From: an uncultured Christensenellaceae bacterium
GTDB taxonomy: Bacteria; Bacillota; Clostridia; Christensenellales; Borkfalkiaceae
Assembly: GCA_910587365.1 (NCBI GenBank)
Contig: CAJUKJ010000004.1
Location: 48,397-112,396, forward strand
Reading direction: 5' to 3'
DNA: 64,000 nt
Shown here in pieces: positions 24,377 through 33,124 of the stretch. How positions within the stretch are numbered: position 1 is the first letter of the stretch; each line of letters opens with the position of its first letter. The position numbers and the translations under genes were made by a program. The notes beneath the pieces are model-generated. The model worked only from the letters and a program-made list of their open reading frames with translations, was not told where the DNA came from and searched no databases.

Positions 24377-24395
24377 ACTTTACCCCGTCTATCAA

Positions 24396-24424
24396 ATACG
24401 GGGCGGCTACCCGCCGTCCCGTAT
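24396..24424 (-). terminator. Hairpin between degV and the helicase gene
   Basis: ATACGGG and CCCGTAT arms with an inner CGGC/GCCG stem, located just after the degV stop on the minus strand. No clear U-run follows, so it may be a partial terminator or mRNA stabiliser. Confidence 0.5.
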
Positions 24425-24432
24425 TAATTATT

Positions 24433-25278
24433 TTATTCATAAATGAACAGTACGCCCAGAGTCCCTTTTCCGCAATGCGAGGTTACGACGTTGCCGGCAA
24501 CCGTTTCGTAAATTTCGTCAAATCCGAAAAGGCTTTCAACCTGTGCGCGCACCTTTGCGACAATTTCGGGTTCGCAGCTTGAATGGGTAATAAAACAGCG
24601 CGTTTTGTCGTAAGACTTGTACTGCTCGTAAAGCTCGTTTACGTAAGATTTAAGACAGCGTTCTATTCCGCCCATATATTTTTTTTTAGCGTAAAGCTGA
24701 CCGTCCTTCATATCTATAAGCGGATGAAGCTTTAACACCTTCGCACCCATAAGTGCAGCAAGCGAGCATCTGCCGCCCTTATGAAGATAGTCAAGCGCGT
24801 CAGGCACGAACGATGTGTTTACCTTGGGGCGAAGCCCTTCGATTGTCTTGACAATCTCCGCGGGCTTTAAGCCCTCGGCTACAAGGTCGCAAGCCTTTAA
24901 CACGAGAAGCCCCTGCCCCGTTGAAAGTGCCTGCGAGTCAACCGCAAACACCTTACCCTTGACAGATTTCGCGGCAACCACCGCATTATTGTATGACGAA
25001 GACGCCTTTGACGATATATTGATGTGAATTACGGCGTCATAATCTTTTAAATACATTTTGAACGCTTCGGAATATTCGTCAATGGAAAGCGCGGCGGTAG
25101 TGGGAAGAATTCCCGTTTTGGCAACGTGCTTAAATATATCCTGCGGAACTATATCTATTCCGTCCGAATAGGTCTTATCGCCCATTATAACGTGCAAAGG
25201 AATTATGCCTACGTCATATTTTTGTACGAGTTCCGGACTTAAATCGCAAGTGGAATCAGCCGTTATTTTAATCTTCAT
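24433..25278 (-). CDS. DegV family fatty-acid-binding protein
   Basis: A 281-residue DegV protein. It opens KITADSTCDLSPELVQKYDVGIIPLHV, the DegV signature, followed by SDGIDIVPQDIF, LPTTAALSIDEY, HINISSKASSSYNNA and the ligand-facing AVDSQALSTGQGLLVL. GGRCSLAALMGAKVLKLHPLI lies in the C-terminal lobe. DegV proteins bind a fatty acid and the FakB members deliver it to the kinase FakA; no fakA is present here, so FakB identity is unproven. An AAAAGG precedes the ATG. Confidence 0.93.
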   Translation of the reverse strand: MKIKITADSTCDLSPELVQKYDVGIIPLHVIMGDKTYSDGIDIVPQDIFKHVAKTGILPTTAALSIDEYSEAFKMYLKDYDAVIHINISSKASSSYNNAVVAAKSVKGKVFAVDSQALSTGQGLLVLKACDLVAEGLKPAEIVKTIEGLRPKVNTSFVPDALDYLHKGGRCSLAALMGAKVLKLHPLIDMKDGQLYAKKKYMGGIERCLKSYVNELYEQYKSYDKTRCFITHSSCEPEIVAKVRAQVESLFGFDEIYETVAGNVVTSHCGKGTLGVLFIYE

Positions 25279-25333
25279 TGTAATGCCTTTTGCCTATGGT
25301 TTTGTTTGTCGGGTTTGAGTTATTCCAAGTTAC

Positions 25334-26584
25334 TTATCTTACGCAGTCGGCGTACAGGGGGAATGCCTTGCAAAGCTTTGCGACCTCCGCATTTACGCTG
25401 TCGAACGCTTGCTCGCGCCTGTCGATAACGTCGGCGATGAGGGAAGCTATCTTTTTCGCCTCTGCCTCTTTCATTCCGCGGGAAGTCATTGCAGGGGTGC
25501 CTACGCGTATACCCGACGTTACGAAGGGTTTTTGCGTATCGAATGGAACGGCGTTTTTGTTTACCGTAATATGAACCTCGTCCAAAAGCTTTTCAAGCTC
25601 TTTACCCGTCATATTCTTGTCTGTAAGATTTAAAAGTATAAGGTGGTTGTCCGTCCCTCCCGAAACCATTTTGACGCCGCGGGCGCGGAACTCCTCCGCC
25701 ATTGCCTTTGCGTTTTTGACAACCTGCTTCTGATATTCCTTAAATTCGGGGGACAACGCTTCCTTGAAAGCAACCGCCTTTGCTGCGATTATGTGCATAA
25801 GTGGTCCGCCCTGAACGCCGGGGAATATTGCCTTGTCAATTGCCTTGCCCCACTCTTCCTTGCACATTATGACGCCGCCGCGGGGTCCGCGCAAGGTCTT
25901 GTGCGTAGTCGTGGTTACGAAGTCCGCAAAAGGCACGGGCGAGGGATGCAGTCCCGCCGCAACAAGCCCCGCAATATGCGCGATATCAACCATCATAAGC
26001 GCGCCTACTTTATCGCAGATTTCACGCACTCGCTTGAAGTCGATAACGCGCGAATACGCGCTTGCTCCCGATATAATAAGCTTGGGTTTACATTCTAAGG
26101 CTATCTTTTCCATTTCAGCGTAGTCGATGACTTCTTCCCCTTCGCTTACGCCGTAAGGGACGATATTGAAGTACTTACCCGAGATATTAACGGGGGAGCC
26201 GTGAGAAAGATGTCCGCCGTGCGCGAGGTTCATACCCATAACGGTATCGCCGGGCTGACACGCCGCGAACAGAACGGCAAGGTTTGCGCTTGCGCCCGAA
26301 TGGGGCTGAACGTTGCAATATTCACAGCCGAAAAGCTTTTTAAGACGTTCGCGCGCCAAGTCCTCCGCTATATCCACAAACTGACAGCCGCCGTAGTAAC
26401 GGTGTGCGGGATAACCCTCCGCATACTTGTTTGTAAGGTGGCTGCCCGCCGCCGCCATAACCGCGGGTGAAACGAAGTTTTCGCTTGCAATCAGTTCTAT
26501 ATTGTTCTGCTGGCGGTTAAGTTCTAACTTTAAAGCCTCGGCTATTTCGGGGTCGGTCTGTTCTATCAAAGAAACGTCTATCAT
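25334..26584 (-). CDS. glyA: Serine hydroxymethyltransferase
   Basis: A 416-residue fold-type I PLP enzyme converting serine plus tetrahydrofolate to glycine and 5,10-methylene-THF. Signature blocks are NIELIASENFVSPAVMAAAG, TNKYAEGYPAHRYYGGC, NVQPHSGASANLAV, VDIAHIAGLVAAGLHPSP and the PLP lysine motif VTTTTHKTLRGPRGG. C-terminal TSGIRVGTPAMTSRGMKE is typical. Length is normal. It has its own promoter at 26617-26645 and GGAG 10 nt before the ATG. Confidence 0.98.
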   Translation of the reverse strand: MIDVSLIEQTDPEIAEALKLELNRQQNNIELIASENFVSPAVMAAAGSHLTNKYAEGYPAHRYYGGCQFVDIAEDLARERLKKLFGCEYCNVQPHSGASANLAVLFAACQPGDTVMGMNLAHGGHLSHGSPVNISGKYFNIVPYGVSEGEEVIDYAEMEKIALECKPKLIISGASAYSRVIDFKRVREICDKVGALMMVDIAHIAGLVAAGLHPSPVPFADFVTTTTHKTLRGPRGGVIMCKEEWGKAIDKAIFPGVQGGPLMHIIAAKAVAFKEALSPEFKEYQKQVVKNAKAMAEEFRARGVKMVSGGTDNHLILLNLTDKNMTGKELEKLLDEVHITVNKNAVPFDTQKPFVTSGIRVGTPAMTSRGMKEAEAKKIASLIADVIDRREQAFDSVNAEVAKLCKAFPLYADCVR

Positions 26585-26616
26585 TTAAATTTTCTCCTGC
26601 AAATGTCTTTTAAAAC

Positions 26617-26645
26617 ATTATATCACAAAAATTCGGATAACTCAA
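26617..26645 (-). promoter_or_regulatory. Promoter of glyA
   Basis: Minus strand: TTGAGT (26640-26645), 17-bp spacer, TATAAT (26617-26622), about 30 nt upstream of the start codon. Confidence 0.8.
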
Positions 26646-26675
26646 CGATATTAAAAAAGTTTTGACTTATTATTT

Positions 26676-26736
26676 AAAAGGACTTTTCCTAAAATCAGGA
26701 AAAGTCCTTTTAGTCCCGCGGCTTTTTAGCCGCGGG
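26676..26736. terminator. Two adjacent strong hairpins in the glyA-cls divergent region
   Basis: Hairpin 1: 15-bp arms AAAAGGACTTTTCCT/AGGAAAAGTCCTTTT (26676-26711), a self-contained terminator with A/T runs built into the stem. Hairpin 2: CCCGCGGC/GCCGCGGG (26715-26736). They lie upstream of both divergent genes, so they do not terminate either. They may insulate the two promoters or be relics. Confidence 0.6.
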
Positions 26737-26762
26737 CAGTTTAAAATTTCACACAGCGGTCA

Positions 26763-26792
26763 TTGACAAAATCCGCGAAATAGTGCTAAAAT
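26763..26792 (+). promoter_or_regulatory. Promoter of cls, predicted leaderless
   Basis: TTGACA (26763-26768), 18-bp spacer, TAAAAT (26787-26792). Nine nt (TTAGCCGTA) separate the -10 from ATG 26802 and there is no Shine-Dalgarno. The TAGCCGT stretch is shared with the tsaE promoter. Confidence 0.75.
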
Positions 26793-26801
26793 TTAGCCGT
26801 A

Positions 26802-28331
26802 ATGAGAATTTTAAAACTGCTGTTCAGTAAAATTTTTATATCCGCACTCGCGCTTTTGATACAAATCGCGTTCGTGGTTTTGATACTGCTCTTCTATGAG
26901 GTATATTTCGCCTACTTCCAGATATTCAGCGCAGCGTTAAGCTTACTTATAGTTTTCGGCATAATAGGAAAAAAAGAAAGTCCAGAATTTAAAGCCCCGT
27001 GGCTGGTTATAATTCTTGTACTGCCATTTTTCGGCACGGTTATTTACTGTATGTTCGCAAACTCGAAAATGTCCACAAAGCAGTACAGGCATATGGTTGA
27101 AATAGTTTGCAGATGCAAAAAATATTCAGAGTTGACCGTATCCGAAAACAACGAAATATACAAAACGCTTGGAGAATTTTCGGGTATTGAAAACTATTTA
27201 AGAAAAAATTCGTACAGCCGCGGACACCTCAACAACAAAGTCGAATATTTCCGTTCGGGCGAGAAATTCTACGCAGACCTGTTATCCGAGCTTGACAAAG
27301 CCGAAAAGTTTATATTTATGGAATATTTCATAATATCCTACGGCAAGATGTGGGACGGTATCCACGATATACTCGTGCGTAAGGTGTTCGAGGGCGTGGA
27401 AGTGCGGGTTATGTACGACGATATAGGCTGTGCGGGACATATTAGCGGAAATTACTTTAAAAAGCTTAAAAAAGAGGGAATTAACTGCATAAAGTTCAAT
27501 CCTTTCCGCCCTGTAATATCGGGAATACACAATAACCGCGACCACAGAAAAATTACCGTAATAGACGGAAGGGTTGCATACACGGGCGGCGTCAACCTCG
27601 GCGACGAATATATAAACGAAAAGCATCCGTTCGGGCATTGGAAGGATACGGCTATAAAGGTTCAGGGTTCGGCTGTATGTAATTTTACCCAGATGTTTTT
27701 GCAGATGTTCGACACGTCGTCAAACCAGTTTTCCGACTATGACAGATACTTGGATATCGAATACGAAAAGTTCGACGAGGGCGGGTATATACACCCCTTC
27801 GGCGACGGTCCGAAACCCATTTATCCCGAGCTTATTGGCGCGAATAACTTCATAAATATGATTAATTGCGCCAAAAACTACGTCTGGGTTACGACGCCCT
27901 ATCTTATCCCCGACTACAATCTTACTTCCGCACTTAGAAACGCCGCATTCAGGGGAGTTGACGTGCGCATAATCGTACCGCATATTCCCGACAAAAAAAT
28001 AATATTCAATATGACCCGTTCCAACTACAAATTTTTGTTGGAAGCAGGAGTTAAAATTTACGAATACACCCCCGGCTTTATCCATGCAAAGGGTATGGTC
28101 TGCGACGGAAAATCGGCGTTTGTGGGAACAATTAACCTCGATTACCGAAGCCTTGTCCACCACTACGAATGCGGAGCCGTAATGTACGGCAACCCGTGCA
28201 TAGCCGACATAAAGGCCGACTTTGACGAAACGCTTTCCCTCAGCAGTGAAGTTACGACGCAAAACTTTAAGTTCGGCTTTATACCCTCGCTCATAAATGC
28301 GGTACTCAACTTGTTCTCGCCTATGCTATAA
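26802..28331 (+). CDS. cls: Cardiolipin synthase
   Basis: A 509-residue phospholipase D-superfamily enzyme that joins two phosphatidylglycerols. Two N-terminal membrane helices (about 8-30 and 35-75) precede the two HKD motifs: HNNRDHRKITVIDGRVAYTG (near 245) and HAKGMVCDGKSAFVGTINLD (near 430). Both catalytic His/Lys/Asp triads are intact. Length is normal for bacterial Cls. It is transcribed alone from a promoter whose -10 box is 9 nt before the start codon, so its mRNA is probably leaderless. Confidence 0.95.
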   Translation: MRILKLLFSKIFISALALLIQIAFVVLILLFYEVYFAYFQIFSAALSLLIVFGIIGKKESPEFKAPWLVIILVLPFFGTVIYCMFANSKMSTKQYRHMVEIVCRCKKYSELTVSENNEIYKTLGEFSGIENYLRKNSYSRGHLNNKVEYFRSGEKFYADLLSELDKAEKFIFMEYFIISYGKMWDGIHDILVRKVFEGVEVRVMYDDIGCAGHISGNYFKKLKKEGINCIKFNPFRPVISGIHNNRDHRKITVIDGRVAYTGGVNLGDEYINEKHPFGHWKDTAIKVQGSAVCNFTQMFLQMFDTSSNQFSDYDRYLDIEYEKFDEGGYIHPFGDGPKPIYPELIGANNFINMINCAKNYVWVTTPYLIPDYNLTSALRNAAFRGVDVRIIVPHIPDKKIIFNMTRSNYKFLLEAGVKIYEYTPGFIHAKGMVCDGKSAFVGTINLDYRSLVHHYECGAVMYGNPCIADIKADFDETLSLSSEVTTQNFKFGFIPSLINAVLNLFSPML

Positions 28332-28337
28332 AAAACT

Positions 28338-28368
28338 TTCCCCTGCGCGGCTGCGCCGCTCAGGGGAA
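28338..28368. terminator. Terminator between convergent cls and LRR gene
   Basis: CCCCTG/CAGGGG outer arms and GCGGC/GCCGC inner arms, followed by a T-rich stretch on the plus strand and A/T-rich sequence toward the minus strand. Confidence 0.8.
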
Positions 28369-28373
28369 TTATT

Positions 28374-29765
28374 TTACCATTTAACCGCTTCGCCGTTGAC
28401 GTAATGCCAGAAGTTACCTCCTGCCGCAGGCTTTGTTTCGCTATAATAATAGATTGTTGCATTTAAAATGTCGTTGCCGTTTTTGCCAATGCTTATAGCC
28501 GACCAGCCCGCTTCATTACCCTTGTAATACACCGTTGTAAGCATCGAACAACGATAGAACGCATAGCTTGTAATTTTAGTGACGCTTTCGGGTACGACCA
28601 CACTTTCAAGCATTGCACAGCCGTAGAATGCGGAATAGCCTATCGTCTGCACACTGTCCCCTAAAACCACGTCGGTAATGTTACAGTTATTGAAAGCGTA
28701 GTCGGAAATTTCCGTAATTGAATTTGAAATAACTATATGCTTCACGCTGTTCGACGGGTCGGCACTTCCGCCGAAACCTGCCGTTATTCCGCCAAACATC
28801 AATACGCCCCAGCCTATTTTGGTTACGCTGTCGGGCATTTCAAATCTTTCAAGCGAAGAGCAGCTACCGAACGCACAGTCGCCTATTTGCTTCAAACCGT
28901 CGTTAAAAGTAACGCTTTTTAAGCTTGTGCAGGAATTGAAAGCGCATTCTCCTATGCTTTGCACGCTTGCGGGTATGACGATTTCCTTTAACATAGTACA
29001 GCGGCAAAAAGCGTTCTCCTCGATTTTTTGCACCTTCTCGCCTATTTCCGCGCTTTCAAGCGACGAACAATCCAAAAACGCGTCTTTCCCTATTTTCAGT
29101 AAATTTTTGCCGCCGGCTACGCTTTTAAGATTGGTACAATTATAAAACGCCATTTCGCCTATTTCGGTAACTCCGCTTCCTATTTCCAATGCGGTTATGT
29201 TTTCACATCCGTAAAAGGTGTAAGGCTGTATTTCGGTAACGCTGTCCGGTATGACGGTATTGCCCGCGGGCTTTCCGCCGAAATACAGCTCACTTGCAAA
29301 ATACATAGGGTTCGCGCCTAAATCCCCAAAATTAATGCCGCACCAATCGCCTACGCTGCCGACGTATACGCTTTTCAGCTCGGAACATCTGCCGAACGCG
29401 ATTTCGCCTATTTCCTTTAACCCTTTACCGAACGTTATGGTTTCAAGCCCGCTGCATTCGTAAAAGGCTTTCTCGCCTATGCTTTGGACGCTGTCGGGTA
29501 TGACGACGGAGGTTAACGATTCACAGCCCGCGAACGCGTTTTCGGCAATGGCTGTAACGGGCTTTCTATTATACTTGGCGGGAACGGTTATTTCATTAAC
29601 CTCTTTATCGTACAAGCCTGTTATTACGTAAGCCGTTACCTTATCGCCCGACATAATTTCGGTATAGGAAAATCTTTCGTCGTTTTTGTCCTTGCAGGCG
29701 GCAAAGCCGAGCGCGCTAACCGCGAGTGCAGAAGCCGTGATCAAAGTTATTATTTTGCGTATCAT
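28374..29765 (-). CDS. BspA-like leucine-rich repeat lipoprotein
   Basis: A 463-residue surface protein. The signal peptide ends in lipobox GFAAC (Cys23). The rest is about twelve LRR_5 (BspA-type) repeats of ~23 residues with the pattern IGEKAFYECSGLETITFGKG or SVTKIGW. Such repeats form a curved solenoid and in gut and oral bacteria bind host or microbial surfaces. There is no cell-wall anchor beyond the lipid. It is transcribed alone; no enzyme domain is visible. Confidence 0.9.
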   Translation of the reverse strand: MIRKIITLITASALAVSALGFAACKDKNDERFSYTEIMSGDKVTAYVITGLYDKEVNEITVPAKYNRKPVTAIAENAFAGCESLTSVVIPDSVQSIGEKAFYECSGLETITFGKGLKEIGEIAFGRCSELKSVYVGSVGDWCGINFGDLGANPMYFASELYFGGKPAGNTVIPDSVTEIQPYTFYGCENITALEIGSGVTEIGEMAFYNCTNLKSVAGGKNLLKIGKDAFLDCSSLESAEIGEKVQKIEENAFCRCTMLKEIVIPASVQSIGECAFNSCTSLKSVTFNDGLKQIGDCAFGSCSSLERFEMPDSVTKIGWGVLMFGGITAGFGGSADPSNSVKHIVISNSITEISDYAFNNCNITDVVLGDSVQTIGYSAFYGCAMLESVVVPESVTKITSYAFYRCSMLTTVYYKGNEAGWSAISIGKNGNDILNATIYYYSETKPAAGGNFWHYVNGEAVKW

Positions 29766-29877
29766 TAAATATCCTCTTACGTCGGTTTTTTTAATTATAG
29801 CCTTTGCCGATTAAAAAGTCAAACGATAAAAAAATGACGTCCGCTTTCAGTTAAGCGGACGTGAAAAATTTTTTCGG

Positions 29878-30312
29878 TTAATTGAGGTTACTATCTACCG
29901 AGAATGCGTAAACGTCCCTGTCCTCGGGGAAGATTGATCCGGAAATTACGGGAAGGTTCAAGGGCGCGATATACGCGTTTGCCGTAAGGCTTGTAACAGC
30001 CGAACGAAGGTAAGGATAAATTAATTTTGTACCTTCTATAACGAAGTTCCTTTCCTCGTTTTCGTTCTTTACGTCGGTTACCTCGAACACGCCTACAAGC
30101 GTTACGTTTATGTCGAAGGGTTTAGGTTCAGCCTCGGTGGACTGGATTTTTACGGAAAGCGCGATGAAGTTAAGCATCTCGTTGCCGGTAACCTTTCTTA
30201 CCTGGCGCGAGAACTGGGGCTTTATATCAAGCTTTTCTTCGGGATTGAGCTTTACGCGGTTGAGTTTGAACGACAGTTCTTCCGCCGTTATTCCTTTAAA
30301 TTCAAATTTCAT
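29878..30312 (-). CDS. SecB-like protein-export chaperone
   Basis: A 144-residue protein with no signal peptide or membrane helix. The start is ATG 30312, 8 nt after AGGAG; a GTG three codons upstream is also open. The C-terminal block YPYLRSAVTSLTANAYIAPL followed by NLPVISGSIF strongly resembles the end of SecB (FPYAR...SLT...PPL...APVNF), and the N-terminal KFEFKGITAEELSFKL plus SVKIQSTEA...FDINVTLVGVF fit the SecB beta-sheet core. SecB holds preproteins unfolded for SecA. Classical SecB belongs to Proteobacteria, so a family member here is unusual. No toxin-antitoxin partner is adjacent. Confidence 0.72.
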   Translation of the reverse strand: MKFEFKGITAEELSFKLNRVKLNPEEKLDIKPQFSRQVRKVTGNEMLNFIALSVKIQSTEAEPKPFDINVTLVGVFEVTDVKNENEERNFVIEGTKLIYPYLRSAVTSLTANAYIAPLNLPVISGSIFPEDRDVYAFSVDSNLN

Positions 30313-30342
30313 CTTTTTCACTCCTGGGTGGTTTATGTACTT

Positions 30343-30371
30343 ATTATATAGATAACCCGTTTAAAAGTCAA
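30343..30371 (-). promoter_or_regulatory. Promoter of the SecB-like gene
   Basis: Minus strand: TTGACT (30366-30371), 17-bp spacer, TATAAT (30343-30348), 31 nt before the start codon. Confidence 0.85.
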
Positions 30372-30390
30372 TTAAACCCCGAAATTTTAA

Positions 30391-30419
30391 TTGATTAAAA
30401 TAAATGTATAATGTATAAT
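30391..30419 (+). promoter_or_regulatory. Promoter of the radical SAM / RNase G block
   Basis: TTGATT (30391-30396), 17-bp spacer, TATAAT (30414-30419). The leader to ATG 30568 is about 140 nt and includes a possible AAGC/GCTT-type stem near 30455-30490 but no recognised riboswitch. Confidence 0.8.
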
Positions 30420-30567
30420 AATTTCACGGCAATTAAAAGGAAAATTTACCTTGCAAGCGGAGCTTCCCTTTTTTTGCTTGAAGCTGCAATGATAGGTGCG
30501 GTAACGCAGATGACGCTTTCCGAACGCGCGCGCCTTTAATTATTTCAATTAATTCAGAGAAGTTTTT

Positions 30568-32328
30568 ATGACTGTAAATTTAGACGATTTGCGCGAGCTT
30601 TTACTCAGCGTAGAAAAGCCCTCACGCTATACGGGCGGAGAATACGGCTTCCCCGAACTGAAAGCCTCCCCCTTTGATTTTTGCATTTGCTTCCCCGATT
30701 TATACGAGGTTGGGATGAGCAATTTAGGCATAAAAATAGTTGCCGAAAGCTTTTTGGAACGCGGATATACCGCGGACTTTTGCTTTACGCCCTATACCGA
30801 CTTCGGCGAAGGAATAAAAAAGCTGGGCGTGCCGTTGTACTCCCTCGGGCTTAAAAAGCCGCTTAAAGAGTTCGATATGCTGGGCTTTTCAATGCAGTTC
30901 GAGCTTTCTTACACCAACCTTTTATATATGCTTGACTTAGCGGAAATACCGCTTACGCGCAAGGAAAGAAAGAGCGGGAAATATCCGCTTATCGCCATAG
31001 GCGGACCGTGCGCGGTCAACCCCGAGCCTCTTGCAGACTTTGTTGATATAGTTTTCGTGGGCGACGGGGAAAGGGTTGATGCGGACGTTGCAGAAATTTA
31101 TGTCAAATGCGGCGGGGCGACAGAAAAATTCTTTTATGAAATTTCAAGGCTGGACGGAGTTTACGTCCCCGCACTTTCAAATAAAGTAAAAAAAGCGTGT
31201 GTACGCGATTTGGACGGCGAGGTATTCCCCGAAAGGTTTGCCGTACCCAACTGCGAAAGCGTACACGACCGCGCCGTAATCGAGGTTATGCGCGGGTGCT
31301 ACCGCGGATGCAGGTTTTGCCAGGCGGGGTTTATTTACCGCCCGGTAAGACCGAGGAGCATAGACACGCTTACGCGGCAGGCATGCTCGCTTATAAAGAA
31401 CACGGGGTATGACGAGGTAAGCTTAAACTCACTTTCCACAGGCGACTATCCCGACCTGCGCGGACTTATAAAAACCCTTAAAAAAAATTTACCGGACGGC
31501 GTTACCCTTGCCCTGCCATCGTTGCGGGTGGACAGCTTCGACGGGGAATTTGCACAGGACGCGCGCAGAGTTTCATTGACATTTGCCCCCGAAGCAGGCA
31601 GCCAACGGCTACGCGACGTAATCAACAAAGACGTTACCGAAGAAGAAATTTTAAAAGCCGTGCAAAGTGCGTTCGATACGGGATATAGCGCGGTCAAGCT
31701 GTATTTTATGCTTGGTCTGCCAACCGAAACGGACGAGGATTTAGAGGGTATCGGTAAAATCTGCGCCCTTATCAGAAACTGCTACAAGAGCAAAAAGCGC
31801 GGCAAGCAACTTAGAATTTCCGTATCCTGCTCCACCTTTATCCCCAAACCCTTTACCCCGTTCCAGTGGGAAAGGCAGGCGAGCGATGAAGATATTAAGG
31901 CGAAACAGCAAAAGCTTATCGACGGGCTTCGCGGAAAAGGCGTGACTTTAAATTGGAGCGACGGCTTTACGGCAAAGCTCGAAGCGGTGCTTGCACGCGG
32001 CGACAGACGGCTTGGAGAGGTTATACGCCTTGCCTACCTTAACGGCTGCAAATTCGACGGCTGGGATAAGGAGCTGAGCCGCGAGGGCTGGAATAAAGCG
32101 TTTGAAAGCGCGGGCATATCCCCCGACGAATACACACGTGAGTTCGGCGAGGACGAAGTCCTGCCCTGGGATTTTATTGATATAGGCGTTACGAAAAAAT
32201 TTCTGCTTTCCGAAAGACATAAGGCTTATGGCGGTAAGGTTACGGGAAGCTGCCTTTCCTCGTGCAAGGGCTGCGGACTTCAAAAGGACTGTCCCGTTGC
32301 TCATCGCGGGATTGATTGCACGCGTTAA
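30568..32328 (+). CDS. TIGR03960-family B12-binding-type radical SAM protein
   Basis: A 586-residue protein. The N-terminal ~220 residues resemble a cobalamin-binding fold (FCICFPDLYEVGMSNLGIKI, IAIGGPCAVNPEPLADF). The radical SAM cluster motif CYRGCRFCQ (near 250) binds the 4Fe-4S and SAM. A C-terminal Cys cluster, CLSSCKGCGLQKDC, may hold a second iron-sulfur cluster. This family is regularly found immediately before the DUF2344 gene and RNase G, exactly as here. Its reaction is unknown; RNA or ribosome modification is often suggested from context. GAGAAG precedes the ATG. Confidence 0.93.
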   Translation: MTVNLDDLRELLLSVEKPSRYTGGEYGFPELKASPFDFCICFPDLYEVGMSNLGIKIVAESFLERGYTADFCFTPYTDFGEGIKKLGVPLYSLGLKKPLKEFDMLGFSMQFELSYTNLLYMLDLAEIPLTRKERKSGKYPLIAIGGPCAVNPEPLADFVDIVFVGDGERVDADVAEIYVKCGGATEKFFYEISRLDGVYVPALSNKVKKACVRDLDGEVFPERFAVPNCESVHDRAVIEVMRGCYRGCRFCQAGFIYRPVRPRSIDTLTRQACSLIKNTGYDEVSLNSLSTGDYPDLRGLIKTLKKNLPDGVTLALPSLRVDSFDGEFAQDARRVSLTFAPEAGSQRLRDVINKDVTEEEILKAVQSAFDTGYSAVKLYFMLGLPTETDEDLEGIGKICALIRNCYKSKKRGKQLRISVSCSTFIPKPFTPFQWERQASDEDIKAKQQKLIDGLRGKGVTLNWSDGFTAKLEAVLARGDRRLGEVIRLAYLNGCKFDGWDKELSREGWNKAFESAGISPDEYTREFGEDEVLPWDFIDIGVTKKFLLSERHKAYGGKVTGSCLSSCKGCGLQKDCPVAHRGIDCTR

Positions 32329-32392
32329 GCGTTTTCACGATAATAATTACCTCGTAAAATGTGCATAAGCAATTTTTACGAAACGGAGAAAA

Positions 32393-32986
32393 ATGATAGC
32401 GTTCAGGTACACAAAGACGGACGGGGCTGAATATCTTTCCCATCTCGACTTACTAAGACATATAGACAGAACCTTGCGCCGCGCGGGGATAAAGGTAAAG
32501 ATGAGCGAGGGCTTCCACCCCCACCCTAAAATTTTTATGAATAACCCGCTCGGTCTCGGCATAAAGTCAACGGCGGAATACTGCACGGTAGAAGCGGACT
32601 TCGGCGGGGACTTTAAAAAGGCGTTTAACCAGAACTCTCCCAATGGCGTCAAATGCGTGGGTTTTAAAATAGTAGACGAAAACCCCAACTACGCGTATAC
32701 AATTGAGAGTTGCGGATACACTGCCGAGGTGGTTACACCCTTCGATACCGCGGAATATCTAAGCCGCGAACAAATTATAATAACAGACAAACGCGGTCGG
32801 ACTGTCGATATCAGACCGAGGATATATTCGCTTGAATTTAAAGACGGCAAACTACACTTCACGCTGGGCTGCGGGGAAAATAATTTGCGTCCCGACCTGC
32901 TTTGCGAAATATTGAACCCCCTGTGCGGAGAGGCGAAAAATATAACTAAAATTTTCGCACAAGGCAAATACACGGATTTAAGATAA
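32393..32986 (+). CDS. TIGR03936/DUF2344 radical SAM-associated protein
   Basis: A 197-residue protein starting MIAFRYTKTDGAEYLSHLDL, with RHIDRTLRRAGIKVKMSEGF and HPHPKIFMNNPLGLGIKSTA, the defining blocks of DUF2344. It is the constant companion of the TIGR03960 radical SAM protein and may be its partner or substrate carrier. The start is ATG 32393 with GGAG 5 nt upstream. Function unknown. Confidence 0.92.
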   Translation: MIAFRYTKTDGAEYLSHLDLLRHIDRTLRRAGIKVKMSEGFHPHPKIFMNNPLGLGIKSTAEYCTVEADFGGDFKKAFNQNSPNGVKCVGFKIVDENPNYAYTIESCGYTAEVVTPFDTAEYLSREQIIITDKRGRTVDIRPRIYSLEFKDGKLHFTLGCGENNLRPDLLCEILNPLCGEAKNITKIFAQGKYTDLR

Positions 32987-32997
32987 TTCAACGTTTT

Positions 32998-33055
32998 AGC
33001 CTTCCCTCTTAATAAAGGCGGAAGGTGTCCGCAACGCGGACGGATGAGGGTTGTG
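32998..33055 (+). repeat. Dispersed two-hairpin palindromic repeat, copy 1
   Basis: Pattern CCTTCCC...GGAAGGTG, then a variable hairpin (GTCCGC aac GCGGAC), then GGATGAGGGTTGTG. The same framework recurs at 40806-40884 and 49141-49208, with different but still paired second stems. Confidence 0.75.
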
Positions 33056-33124
33056 TTTTTTAAAAAAAATGTCGTTATTACCTGCCCTCACTTATCCCCC
33101 TAAAATGGGAGGCAAAGGTGCTTT

